A DNA stretch of 18,008 nt from Salinivirga sp035268865 (GCF_035268865.1 NZ_DATFKB010000217.1:1-18008), one strand, 5' to 3'; counted from the stretch's first letter, positions 1 through 8,018 are shown. Notes: generated by a model from the letters alone, not told the origin. Numbers and translations are program-made.

Positions 1-1712
1 TTTTGATAGGGTTTTGCAAGGCCGCCATCAATTACAATGAGTTTCCCGTTCCCTTTAACGGGGTTTTCTCCTTTTTTACGTTTTACAGGGGTGTGGCCAT
101 TCACAATGTGCCCCTGTTTCGGGTCAATTCCAAAATCAGTTAAGATTTTATTACATGTCTCCTCCTCATCGCGCAAAGCAAAATATGGATTGTTTTCCTC
201 GTGGTGCGTACTTTTGTCAGATAATAGGTAGCGCTCAAAAGTGGCCATCTTTTTCTTTCCAAATAATGGCGATACAGGACCTGCCCATAAGTACCACAGA
301 AAATCAAGCTCATAAGAGTTTGGTGTGCTTTTTAAGTGGTTCGAAAATGCTTTCCGGACGATTTTTTCCAGTTTAAGAACAAGGGCTTTACCACTATAGC
401 TTTTGTCAAAAATTTTCATGCGCTGGAAATTTCCATTTCTCGTCATTGGAATACATCCATGATAAAGCAGGTTATTGTTGAAAACCAGGTGCATGTTGCC
501 AACCTCATACAAATAATGCAAGTGCTTTTGCAGCTTTTCTGAATTTAAGAATGAGTGTTGCAGCCGTTCCATTAACTTTTTTTCCTCTTTGGTTAGTTCA
601 TGTGGATTATCAGGGTCAATGGTAGGCCATTTATTGTCTTTGAGTTTATAGCTCTTTCCGCCAATCTTAATAGTCCCCTCTTCATAGTTCATTTTATCCA
701 GCACTAATCTGTCTTCCATTTGGTACCAGGGGTTGCGTTTAATAATGGTGCTTTCTATTTTGAACTGAATTACACTAATGGCTTTATGCATTTGTCTGAT
801 GAGCAGTTGCTGTTGTGGACTATTGTCTGCTGAAGCCTCTTCTTTGGGTGCAAATACTTCACATAAATCATTTTCATAGGTTTCCATCGCAAAAGTTGCC
901 AGCGGCATAAGGTTAATACCGTAGTTTTCTTCTATGATAGATAAATTGTCGTAACGTGCAGATATACGTAAAACATTCGATATGCATCCTGTACAGCCCA
1001 TGGCAGCACCCATCCATAAAATATCATGGTTGCCCCACTGAATATCCACACTTTTAAATGTCATCAAAGTGTCGATAATGCGGTCTGGCTCGGGTCCGCG
1101 ATCAAAAATATCCCCTACAATATGAAGGTGGTCAATCACCAGACTTCTGATAAGTTCAGATATGGCCATCACAAAATTATCGGCCCTGTTGATGCGTATA
1201 ATGGTATCAATAATGCCATTGTAGTAATCCTGTTTATTTGGCGCATTTTCTTGCTCATGCAATAATTCTTCTATTACATAGGCAAAATCATTGGGCAGGG
1301 CTTTCCGTACTTTCGAACGTGTGTACTTCGACGATGCATTTCTGCATACTTCTACCAGTCTGAAAAGCGTTACTTTATACCAATCCTGCATTTCATCTTC
1401 ATGCTCATGCTCTATAAATTTTAGCTTTTCTTTTGGATAGAATATAAGTGTTGCCAGTTCAGATTTGTCTTTTTGTGAAATGGTATCACCAAAAACATCA
1501 TTAATCTTACGCTTAACTACGCCGGAAGCATTGTTTACAATGTGGATAAAAGAATCGTATTCGCCATGAATATCTGACATAAAGTGCTCTGTGCCTTTGG
1601 GTAGGTTTAATATGGCCGACAGGTTAATGATTTCAGTACTTGCAGCTTGAATGGTGCGATAAGAGCGTGCGAGAAGTTTGTAATAGCTGAGTTCTTCTTT
1701 GGAGAGTTTCAT
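1..1712 (-). CDS. fbp: Class III fructose-1,6-bisphosphatase, C-terminus cut by window edge
   Basis: This enzyme hydrolyses fructose-1,6-bisphosphate to fructose-6-phosphate in gluconeogenesis in the cytoplasm. Reading the minus strand from the ATG at 1712-1710 gives an open frame of about 570 codons to the window edge, with no stop in the segments I translated. It carries the metallophosphoesterase signatures of the class III (Firmicutes/Bacteroidota) family: SDIHG at residues 46-50, GDIFDRG at about 200-206, GNHD at 227-230 and NGHTPVK around residue 540, followed by VIDGGLAKPYQ at the edge. From memory the family is about 640-670 residues, so some 70-100 residues should lie outside the window. 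A CTGC motif follows the GNHD box. No convincing -7 box was found upstream. It is transcribed away from the TlpA cluster. The family assignment is very secure. Confidence 0.95.
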   Translation of the reverse strand, partial: MKLSKEELSYYKLLARSYRTIQAASTEIINLSAILNLPKGTEHFMSDIHGEYDSFIHIVNNASGVVKRKINDVFGDTISQKDKSELATLIFYPKEKLKFIEHEHEDEMQDWYKVTLFRLVEVCRNASSKYTRSKVRKALPNDFAYVIEELLHEQENAPNKQDYYNGIIDTIIRINRADNFVMAISELIRSLVIDHLHIVGDIFDRGPEPDRIIDTLMTFKSVDIQWGNHDILWMGAAMGCTGCISNVLRISARYDNLSIIEENYGINLMPLATFAMETYENDLCEVFAPKEEASADNSPQQQLLIRQMHKAISVIQFKIESTIIKRNPWYQMEDRLVLDKMNYEEGTIKIGGKSYKLKDNKWPTIDPDNPHELTKEEKKLMERLQHSFLNSEKLQKHLHYLYEVGNMHLVFNNNLLYHGCIPMTRNGNFQRMKIFDKSYSGKALVLKLEKIVRKAFSNHLKSTPNSYELDFLWYLWAGPVSPLFGKKKMATFERYLLSDKSTHHEENNPYFALRDEEETCNKILTDFGIDPKQGHIVNGHTPVKRKKGENPVKGNGKLIVIDGGLAKPYQ

Positions 1713-1879
1713 TTTTTGTGATGATTTTTGACTTTGATTTTTTATGTCATGAAGTTAATAATTCTTTATCATCAGAAATATGAAATTTTATGAATTTATT
1801 TTTCTGAAAGATGAACAGCTTGTTTTTATCAATTTTATATTAGATTTTTTATTTCATTTCGCAGGTCTGAAGTTTTTTG

Positions 1880-1887
1880 TATCTTGG
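1880..1887 (+). promoter_or_regulatory. Putative -7 promoter box for the TlpA/DUF6029/Omp28 cluster
   Basis: TATCTTGG matches the Bacteroidota -7 consensus TAnnTTTG at 7 of 8 positions and is followed by GCACGC, a common context for such boxes. The -33 region (TTTC at about 1857-1860) is a weak match. It would start transcription near 1893 and give a leader of about 80 bases ahead of the ATG at 1976. It is the only reasonable promoter candidate in the 263-base gap between the divergent fbp gene and this cluster. Confidence 0.45.
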
Positions 1888-1892
1888 CACGC

Positions 1893-1946
1893 AAAAGATC
1901 AAAAGATCTTTTTTTCGGGGTGTGCCCGTTAGCCCCGGAATTTTTT
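1893..1946 (+). promoter_or_regulatory. Structured 5' leader with two hairpins, attenuator-like
   Basis: Just after the putative start site, AAAAGATC (1893-1900) pairs perfectly with GATCTTTT (1905-1912) across an AAAA loop and is followed by more T residues. Next, CGGGG (1916-1920) can pair with CCCCG (1933-1937), which is followed by GAATTTTTT. The same 5' arm can instead form CGGG (1916-1919) with CCCG (1925-1928), so the two foldings exclude each other. A GC stem followed by a T run about 30 bases before the ATG at 1976 resembles a transcription attenuator. The stem is only 5 bp, and no known riboswitch class is recognised. Confidence 0.35.
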
Positions 1947-1975
1947 GATTGGTTTAACTTTTTTAATCTTCAGCT

Positions 1976-2461
1976 ATGAGAACTACATTTATTCTTACCC
2001 TGGTGTGCTTAACCATGGGTTTGTCGGCACAAAATATTCCTTCTGCCGATGTAAAAAAACTCTCCGGTCAGGTTGTAAATACATCAAATTTTTCAAACGA
2101 TGGAAAACCTATAGTTATTAGCTTTTGGGCGACCTGGTGTAAGCCTTGCGTTAAAGAGCTTAACGCTTATAACGACTATTATATGGACTGGAAGGACGAA
2201 ACAGGAGTGAGAATTGTTGCCATTTCTACCGATGACACACGTAGCTCTGGCCGCGTGGCACCATACGTTAATGCGCGTGGATGGCAATTTGATGTTTTCC
2301 TCGATGAGAATGGCGATTTTAAGCGTGCCATGAACGTTGCCAATGTTCCCCATACTTTTTTACTAAATGGCGATGGAGAAATAATATGGCAACATACTTC
2401 CTATGTTGATGGCGATGAAGAGGAATTGTATGATAAATTGCTTGAACTTACTGAAAAATAA
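1976..2461 (+). CDS. TlpA-like periplasmic thioredoxin/thiol-disulfide oxidoreductase
   Basis: A 161-residue exported thioredoxin-fold protein. The first 18 residues form a signal peptide with likely cleavage after LSA, before Q19. The active site is WATWCKPC at residues 51-58 (C55, C58), and the cis-proline loop is VPHTF with P125. These features are typical of TlpA/ResA-type proteins that transfer electrons to or from cysteine pairs in the cell envelope. After removal of the signal peptide, which contains C11, the two active-site cysteines are the only ones. It is the first gene of a same-strand cluster with DUF6029-like, Omp28-like and T9SS-cargo genes, so its substrates may be those neighbours. 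Whether it acts as a reductase or an oxidase cannot be told from sequence. Confidence 0.9.
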   Translation: MRTTFILTLVCLTMGLSAQNIPSADVKKLSGQVVNTSNFSNDGKPIVISFWATWCKPCVKELNAYNDYYMDWKDETGVRIVAISTDDTRSSGRVAPYVNARGWQFDVFLDENGDFKRAMNVANVPHTFLLNGDGEIIWQHTSYVDGDEEELYDKLLELTEK

Positions 2462-2517
2462 TTCAAATATCTCTGCCATATTACAGTGCGAAATGTACGT
2501 GGCTAATTCCTAAAGTT

Positions 2518-4146
2518 ATGAGAAAGATTTTTTTGCTGTCACTGATTATTATTCTTCCCATGGTGGCAATGGCACAAAAACAAGACCGCCCAAAGGGTCG
2601 CCTCAGCGGCAACTTTAATATGGAGGCCTGGTATTATCTAAAAGATAGTGTGATAGGCACAAACGTTCCTCCGGAAAAAACACTTATGAATGGTTATGCC
2701 AACTTCAGGTACGATTATGGTAATTTTACTGCCGGAATGCGCTTCGAAGGTTACCTTAATACGCTTCAGGGTTTCGAAAAAGGCTATGACGGAACAGGCA
2801 TCCCTTACCGTTTTTTATCCTATAAAAATGAAGAACTGGAATTTACTGTAGGTAACTTCTACGAGCAGTTTGGCAATGGTTTGGTGCTGCGTGCCTGGGA
2901 AGATAAAAACCTCGGATATGACAATGCCTTCGAAGGTATTCATGTTAAATACAATCCATACAAAGGAGTCTATTTTAAAGGTTTATATGGCAAGCAGCGG
3001 GTGTTTTTCGATTTAGGCGAAGGCATTGTACGTGGTTTTGATGGAGAAATAAACATTAATCAACTTTTTGATACCCTTAAATATGCCAAAACACGTTTTA
3101 TAATAGGCGGTAGCATCGTTTCTAAATATCAAAAAGACGAAAATGTGCAATACAACCTGCCTGAAAATGTAGCATCTTTTGCAGGTCGCTTCAATTTTCA
3201 ACATGGTATGTTTTCGCTGAAAGGCGAGTATGCCCATAAAGTAAATGATCCCTCAGCAGATAATGGTATGATATATAAAGATGGCGATGCCTTACTTGTT
3301 AATAGCACATGGTCAAAAGGTTCATTTGGTGCCATGCTGAGTGGTAAATGGGTCGATAATATGAGTTTCAGGTCAGATTATCAGGCTGTAGATAAGAACT
3401 TGCTTATTAATTACCTGCCCGCTGTAACTCAAAATCATACATATGCATTGACAGCAATGTACCCTTATGCCACACAATTAACAGGTGAAGCAGGTGCCCA
3501 GGGTGAGTTTTATTACCGTATTAAGCGTAAAACCGCTTTAGGCGGAAAATATGGTACTTTAATTACACTTAACTATTCGCGTGTTCACGATATTGAGCGC
3601 AATAGAGAAGGCCTTGAGAACGATACCCTTGGTTATAAAGATAAGTTTCTTGCTATTTCAGATGATTTGCTTTACGACGACTTTAACCTCAAAATAGAAC
3701 GCAAATTTTCCCGAAAATTGAAAGGTACTTTTATAGGTCAGTATGTGAGTTACAATAAGCAGTTTATAGAAGGTAAAGGCGGTATTGTATATGCCAAAGC
3801 AGGGGTTCTTGATCTGAGTTACAGAATTAAACGCCGTCATTCTATAAGGCTGGAGCAACAATTATTAATGACTGAACAGGATCGTGGAGATTGGTACAGT
3901 GTGATGCTCGAATATACAATTTCACCCCATTGGTTTTTTTCTATAATGGATCAATACAATTATGGAAATGACCATAAAGACCTACGCGTACATTATTACA
4001 CATTAAGTATGGGATATAATAAAGGTGGTAACCGCGTTCAGCTTAACTTTGGAAAACAACGCGAAGGTATTGTGTGTGTGGGCGGAGTATGCCGCCAGGT
4101 ACCATCTGCCTATGGAGCGTATGTAACTTTAACTTCTACGTTTTAA
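2518..4146 (+). CDS. DUF6029-like outer-membrane beta-barrel protein
   Basis: A 542-residue protein with a signal peptide (residues 1-19, cleavage after AMA before Q20). The mature part is rich in Gly, Tyr, Phe and Asn with alternating patterns, and it ends in aromatic phenylalanine (TLTSTF), as expected for an outer-membrane beta-barrel recognised by the BAM machinery. I recognise it as resembling the Bacteroidota family DUF6029, whose function is not known to me. The protein has only two cysteines, C520 and C525, in a CVGGVC motif 18 residues from the C-terminus, which probably form a disulfide in a surface loop or the last hairpin. The gene lies 56 bases after the TlpA-like gene and 12 bases before the Omp28-like gene, consistent with one transcript. 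Barrel topology is inferred. Confidence 0.8.
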   Translation: MRKIFLLSLIIILPMVAMAQKQDRPKGRLSGNFNMEAWYYLKDSVIGTNVPPEKTLMNGYANFRYDYGNFTAGMRFEGYLNTLQGFEKGYDGTGIPYRFLSYKNEELEFTVGNFYEQFGNGLVLRAWEDKNLGYDNAFEGIHVKYNPYKGVYFKGLYGKQRVFFDLGEGIVRGFDGEININQLFDTLKYAKTRFIIGGSIVSKYQKDENVQYNLPENVASFAGRFNFQHGMFSLKGEYAHKVNDPSADNGMIYKDGDALLVNSTWSKGSFGAMLSGKWVDNMSFRSDYQAVDKNLLINYLPAVTQNHTYALTAMYPYATQLTGEAGAQGEFYYRIKRKTALGGKYGTLITLNYSRVHDIERNREGLENDTLGYKDKFLAISDDLLYDDFNLKIERKFSRKLKGTFIGQYVSYNKQFIEGKGGIVYAKAGVLDLSYRIKRRHSIRLEQQLLMTEQDRGDWYSVMLEYTISPHWFFSIMDQYNYGNDHKDLRVHYYTLSMGYNKGGNRVQLNFGKQREGIVCVGGVCRQVPSAYGAYVTLTSTF

Positions 4147-4158
4147 AAATCTTAGTTT

Positions 4159-4953
4159 ATGATACGACTGAAAACAATAATACTATTTGCCTTTGCGCTT
4201 ATTATGGCTTCATGCGATGAGGTTAATGAACCTTATGGCAACCAGGTCGAAATTGAAGCTCCCACTGAGCTGACCAAAAAAGCCGTGATTTTTGAATTTA
4301 CGGGTATACACTGTACCAATTGCCCTGCAGGCCACGAAGCTATAGCGCAAATTGATTCTGTTTATCACGGCCACGTTATTCCAATTAGTGTACATGCTGG
4401 TTTTTTTGCTGATCCTTATCCCGGAGAACCTGATTTTCGCACCCCTTTTGGAGATAAAATCTTTACTGATCTTGGACTTAGTTCAACGCCCGCAGCTTCA
4501 ATCGCAAGCCTTAATGAAAACGATGCTATTTCTGGTGCCCCAACTTCCTGGCAAGGTGAGGTTGGTAGTGTAATTCCGGATTATACGGACTTTATTATTA
4601 CGCCCGATATTCAGTTGCAGGACAGTACTTTACGGGCCAGGTATGTAATAACAGAAAGGGTAGAAGCACAAAACCCCCTTCATTTTTTTATGTTGATCAT
4701 TGAAGACCATATTGAGGGACCGCAAATAGGATCAGATATTGATCCTTACGATCACAGACATGTATTGCGTAGGTGTGTAAATAATATCAACGGCACACAG
4801 GTGAATTTTACCGACGGTGTGGATGAACTTAGCTTTACTACCACATTAGATGCCAATTGGCAAACCGAAAATCTTTATGCCGTTGGCATTATTGTTGATC
4901 AAAATACCAAAGAAATTTATACCGGAGAGCAAGTCAAACTTATTACAGAATAA
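4159..4953 (+). CDS. Omp28-related lipoprotein with thioredoxin-like CxxC
   Basis: A 264-residue lipoprotein. The hydrophobic N-terminus ends in the lipobox LIMASC, giving lipidated C19. The acidic residues that follow (CDEVNE) resemble the lipoprotein export signal that directs Bacteroidota lipoproteins to the cell surface, though the match is loose. Residues 45-60 contain FEFTGIHCTNCPAGHE, the hallmark of the Omp28 family, whose fold is thioredoxin-like; the CxxC cysteines are C52 and C55. One further cysteine, C206 (RRCVNN), is present. Omp28 was named from an outer-membrane protein of Porphyromonas gingivalis; its biochemical role is unclear to me. It is the third gene of the cluster, 12 bases after the barrel gene. 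The CxxC suggests redox activity or a structural disulfide. Confidence 0.85.
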   Translation: MIRLKTIILFAFALIMASCDEVNEPYGNQVEIEAPTELTKKAVIFEFTGIHCTNCPAGHEAIAQIDSVYHGHVIPISVHAGFFADPYPGEPDFRTPFGDKIFTDLGLSSTPAASIASLNENDAISGAPTSWQGEVGSVIPDYTDFIITPDIQLQDSTLRARYVITERVEAQNPLHFFMLIIEDHIEGPQIGSDIDPYDHRHVLRRCVNNINGTQVNFTDGVDELSFTTTLDANWQTENLYAVGIIVDQNTKEIYTGEQVKLITE

Positions 4954-4987
4954 CATACAATTTATTATCTAACCAAATTCTACAACT

Positions 4988-5701
4988 ATGAGAAAAATCT
5001 ACCTTTTAATCATCTTTTTGATTTCCGGAATTGCACTGAATGCGCAGTCTTTTGAGCTTCAGATTAGCGATTCTCAGGAACTCGTAAACAATGGCGATAC
5101 CATTCATGTAAATGGAGGTGCCGATGAGAACCCCATCGCCAGTCATTTTGAAATAGAAAATATTTCAATGGGTAATATTACCATGCAAGTTAGTCGCGAG
5201 GATGTGGCCTTGCCTGAGGGTATGACCACATTTTTTTGTGTTGGAACTTCGTGTTATCTGGCGAGTACTTTCATTAGCGATGAATTTGTCATTTCAGCAG
5301 GCGAAACACAGATATTTGATGCAGACCTGGAGCCTCGAGGTAATACAGGCGATGCATTGATTAAATATAACCTGTATACCATGCCCGATTCTGCAGAAAT
5401 GTTAAGTTTTTATGTGCATTTCAGTGTGGCCCCTGTAGGTATATCAGAAAACTTACTGTCTGAATTCATGCTTTACCCGAACCCGGTCAAAGGCCAATTA
5501 AATGTGAGGTATGAAGGAAGTGCCGATCGCAACACACGAATCGAAGTATATAATGCCCTTGGTAAACTTATGAAGGCTCGCAGAGTTTCGCCAAATACAG
5601 ATTATCAGATCAATATGGATGATTTTAACACCGGATTGTATATGGTAAAACTGGTCAATGCAGAAGGTGTTTTGCAAACCCGCAAAATACTGAAAAAATA
5701 A
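4988..5701 (+). CDS. Small T9SS-secreted protein with C-terminal sorting domain
   Basis: A 237-residue secreted protein. A signal peptide covers residues 1-19 (cleavage after LNA before Q20). Residues about 158-237 form a type A T9SS sorting domain, with YPNP at 163-166, a GLYMVKL segment and a basic end (ILKK). This domain takes the protein through the outer membrane and is usually removed, with the cargo attached to surface glycolipid or released. The central region of about 130 residues looks like a beta-sandwich and has the only two cysteines, C84 and C89, in FCVGTSCY. That CVGxxC pattern also occurs in the DUF6029-like neighbour. It is the last gene of the cluster, 34 bases after the Omp28-like gene, with a terminator right behind. 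The specific function is unknown. Confidence 0.85.
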   Translation: MRKIYLLIIFLISGIALNAQSFELQISDSQELVNNGDTIHVNGGADENPIASHFEIENISMGNITMQVSREDVALPEGMTTFFCVGTSCYLASTFISDEFVISAGETQIFDADLEPRGNTGDALIKYNLYTMPDSAEMLSFYVHFSVAPVGISENLLSEFMLYPNPVKGQLNVRYEGSADRNTRIEVYNALGKLMKARRVSPNTDYQINMDDFNTGLYMVKLVNAEGVLQTRKILKK

Positions 5702-5721
5702 ATCCGAGTATGTAGAAATAT

Positions 5722-5750
5722 AGCTCCCGGATTTTTTCGGGAGCTTTTTT
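5722..5750 (+). terminator. Rho-independent terminator closing the TlpA cluster
   Basis: AGCTCCCG (5722-5729) pairs perfectly with CGGGAGCT (5738-5745) around a T-rich loop and is followed by a T run to 5750. It lies 20 bases after the stop of the T9SS gene. The T run overlaps the stop codon of the convergent phosphatase gene at 5749-5751. In the minus direction it lacks a good T run, so it probably works mainly for the plus-strand cluster. Confidence 0.9.
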
Positions 5751-7014
5751 ATACCCTAATTCCAAGTAGAGTTACATCATCTGTTTGCTTGTTTTCTCCT
5801 TTCCATTCCCAAAAACTATCCAGAATAGCTTGTTCCTGCACTTGAGGGTCCTGATCAGCAATCTGCATGAGCAGATCTTTGAGTTGACAGGTTCCATAGC
5901 GTTTGTACTCTTCGCCACCAAGCTGATCTACCAGTCCATCGGTAAAGAAATAAAGCATATCATCACGGTCAAGCAAAGTGTCTTGTGTTGTGAACTGGTA
6001 ATTATTTGGGGCTGTTCCCACATTTACTTTATTAGGATCGAAAACAGACAATTCGTTATTGCGCACCAGGTACATCGGGCTTTGGGCTCCGGAGAATGAG
6101 AGCTCCATGTTGTCAAAATCAATTACTATAAAGGCAATGTCCATGCCGTCATGCGAATGATATCTTTCATGGTTTTGATTCAATGCATTCTGCATTTTAT
6201 TGTTAAGCAGGGTTAGTATTTCGCCTGGGTCTGGTTGGTCCAACTGATTAATTATTTCATTTAAAAATGAAATGCCAAGTATGCTGATCATACTTCCCGG
6301 AACGCCATGTCCTGTACAGTCCGATATGGCTACACAATATTTGTTCTCTTTCTGAGCAAACCAATAAAAATCACCGCTTACCTTTTCCCTGGGATGAAAT
6401 ATGAGAAAATAATTCTCAAGTTTCATTTCCAGTAGCTTAGTCGATGGCAGCATGGTCGATTGTATCATCCCGGCATACTCAATGCTTTCGTGTATGCGTT
6501 CATTCTGTTCCCTTATTTTCTGGTTTTGCTCACTTATTTTTTCATTTTGCTCACTTATTTCTGCATTTTTTTCTGTAAGTGATATTTCAAGTTTGTCTTT
6601 CGATCGTAGTCTGTGTATCAGGGTTTGCAATAACCTGTTGCTAAAAGGTAAACTCTGTTGCAATAAATTGTTGAAAATATCGGGCGGCATAACAAGACAC
6701 TTGCAATGGTTAATGGCTGTTACCGTGGAGGAGTGGGGCTGTTTTTCTATGAGTGCATATTCCCCGAAATATTTACCCGGCCCTAACTCAATGTATTTGA
6801 TTTGCCTTGCATGTATTTTTACTTTTCCTTCTAAAATGATAAAAAAGCCATTGGCTCGATCCCCTCTTTCGAATATGATTTGACCATCGGTGTATTCAAC
6901 CAACATCGATGCCCGTATTACGGTTTCTAATTGATAGCCTTGAGTGCCAATAAAAAGCGGGGCTTCAGATAATTTATTTCTGATTGTTTTTATTTTATCA
7001 TCTCCAGTTTCCAT
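5749..7014 (-). CDS. cNMP-binding-like domain / coiled coil / SpoIIE-type PP2C phosphatase
   Basis: A 421-residue cytoplasmic signalling protein. Residues about 20-125 form a cyclic-nucleotide-binding-like (Crp/cNMP) domain. Residues 148-180 form a coiled coil of heptads (ISEQNEK-type). Residues about 205-421 form a SpoIIE/RsbU-type PP2C phosphatase with SGDFYW (213-218), ISDCTGHG (230-237), FFTDG (356-360) and TDDVTLLG (411-418), which supply the metal-binding aspartates. Such enzymes dephosphorylate anti-sigma-factor antagonists in partner-switching systems. The phosphate-binding cassette reads GEYALIEKQPHSSTVTA (84-100): the usual Pro-Arg is Pro-His, so classical cAMP binding is doubtful. 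No antagonist or kinase gene is nearby. The ATG at 7014 is the only good start. Domain calls are strong; the ligand and target are unknown. Confidence 0.93.
   Translation of the reverse strand: METGDDKIKTIRNKLSEAPLFIGTQGYQLETVIRASMLVEYTDGQIIFERGDRANGFFIILEGKVKIHARQIKYIELGPGKYFGEYALIEKQPHSSTVTAINHCKCLVMPPDIFNNLLQQSLPFSNRLLQTLIHRLRSKDKLEISLTEKNAEISEQNEKISEQNQKIREQNERIHESIEYAGMIQSTMLPSTKLLEMKLENYFLIFHPREKVSGDFYWFAQKENKYCVAISDCTGHGVPGSMISILGISFLNEIINQLDQPDPGEILTLLNNKMQNALNQNHERYHSHDGMDIAFIVIDFDNMELSFSGAQSPMYLVRNNELSVFDPNKVNVGTAPNNYQFTTQDTLLDRDDMLYFFTDGLVDQLGGEEYKRYGTCQLKDLLMQIADQDPQVQEQAILDSFWEWKGENKQTDDVTLLGIRV
6501..6567 (-). repeat. 21-bp tandem repeats encoding coiled-coil heptads
   Basis: Inside the phosphatase gene the linker is encoded by 21-base repeats. 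The 16-base string ttttgctcacttattt occurs at 6524-6539 and again at 6545-6560 (period 21), with degenerate copies on both sides. The encoded protein repeats are about seven residues each (roughly NEKISEQ, NQKIREQ, NERIHES). Because 21 bases equals seven codons, copy-number changes would keep the frame and only alter coiled-coil length. Confidence 0.85.
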
Positions 7015-7106
7015 ATAACGAATTTACATATTATAAATAGGTTTGACAGGGTTTCTTTACCTGATTTTCCATTTTTTTTGCAATCTTGCGCATCTTTTGT
7101 TTGCTT

Positions 7107-8018
7107 ATGGAAAACTATTACGGAGAAATCGCCGGAATCGGCACTGCAGTTTGTTGGACAGCAACATCCATGTTTTTTGAAGCTGCCGGAAAAAGAATTG
7201 GTTCTTTATCGGTTAATCTTATTCGGTTGTTCATGGCTTTCTTCCTTTTAGGAACTGTAACGTGGATTACAAGAGGATATTTTCTGCCACTTGATGCTAC
7301 TACACATAATCTTACCTGGCTGGCTTTGTCTGGTCTAATTGGATTTACAATTGGTGATTTGTTGCTTTTTCAGGCTTTTGTTGTGGTTGGAGCACGTATT
7401 TCGATGCTTGTTATGGCTCTTGCTCCGCCTGTTGCAGCTATTGCCGGCTGGATTATCCTGGGCGAAGCCATGACAACCAAGGGTTTGCTGGGAATGATGA
7501 TAACCCTTACCGGCATTATGATGGTAGTCCTGAACCGTCCTGCAAAAGAACAAAACGGTAAAAAACCAAAACTAAGAGACTGGTTTGAAAATCCCCTGGG
7601 GCTTCTGCTGGCCTTTGGAGGTGCTGCCGGGCAGGCAGTTGGACTTGTGCTGAGCAAAAAGGGAATGGAAAATTACGATGTAATTGCCTCAACACATATC
7701 CGTGTGATGGCCGGAGCAATTGGTTTTATGATTGTGTTTACCTTTATGCGCAGGTGGAGCCGCGTGTTTTCTGCTTTGAAAGATAAAAAAGGTATGCTGT
7801 TTACTTCAGGAGGCGCTTTTTTTGGCCCATTTTTAGGGGTAACGCTATCATTAGTTGCAGTTAAATTTACCTCTGCGGGCATTGCTCAAACACTTACTTC
7901 ACTTGTCCCTGTAATCATAATTTTACCCTCGGTATTTATTTTTAAGGAGCGGGTTACACCACGCGAAGTTCTAGGTGCTTTTGTTGCAGTAGCTGGTGTG
8001 GCGATGTTTTTTATTTAA
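7107..8018 (+). CDS. EamA/DMT-superfamily inner-membrane transporter
   Basis: A 303-residue integral membrane protein with about ten hydrophobic helices in two homologous EamA halves separated by a charged linker (roughly residues 145-165, rich in Lys/Pro). EamA carriers of the drug/metabolite transporter superfamily move small metabolites, often in export; the substrate here cannot be inferred. I chose the ATG at 7107. An in-frame TTG at 7086 would add seven residues but lies inside sequence that looks like a promoter tail (ATCTTGCGC at 7083-7091), which would give a very short leader before 7107. The gene is divergent from the phosphatase gene, and its TAA overlaps the stop of convergent queE by four bases (8015-8018). 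No terminator separates the two. Confidence 0.9.
   Translation: MENYYGEIAGIGTAVCWTATSMFFEAAGKRIGSLSVNLIRLFMAFFLLGTVTWITRGYFLPLDATTHNLTWLALSGLIGFTIGDLLLFQAFVVVGARISMLVMALAPPVAAIAGWIILGEAMTTKGLLGMMITLTGIMMVVLNRPAKEQNGKKPKLRDWFENPLGLLLAFGGAAGQAVGLVLSKKGMENYDVIASTHIRVMAGAIGFMIVFTFMRRWSRVFSALKDKKGMLFTSGGAFFGPFLGVTLSLVAVKFTSAGIAQTLTSLVPVIIILPSVFIFKERVTPREVLGAFVAVAGVAMFFI

Noticed and set aside
1782..1810. Imperfect inverted repeat TCAGAAA...TTTCTGA between fbp and the TlpA cluster
   Set aside because: It is AT-rich, has unequal arms, and lacks a T run or other support for an operator or terminator.
6452..6883. Open frame of 143 codons on the plus strand inside the phosphatase gene
   Set aside because: It is a shadow of the heptad-repeat and cNMP-domain coding sequence; its Cys/Ser/Phe-rich repeats arise from the reverse complement.
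7086..7106. TTG-initiated seven-residue N-terminal extension of the EamA transporter
   Set aside because: The ATG at 7107 gives the normal N-terminus, and the upstream bases look like part of the promoter.
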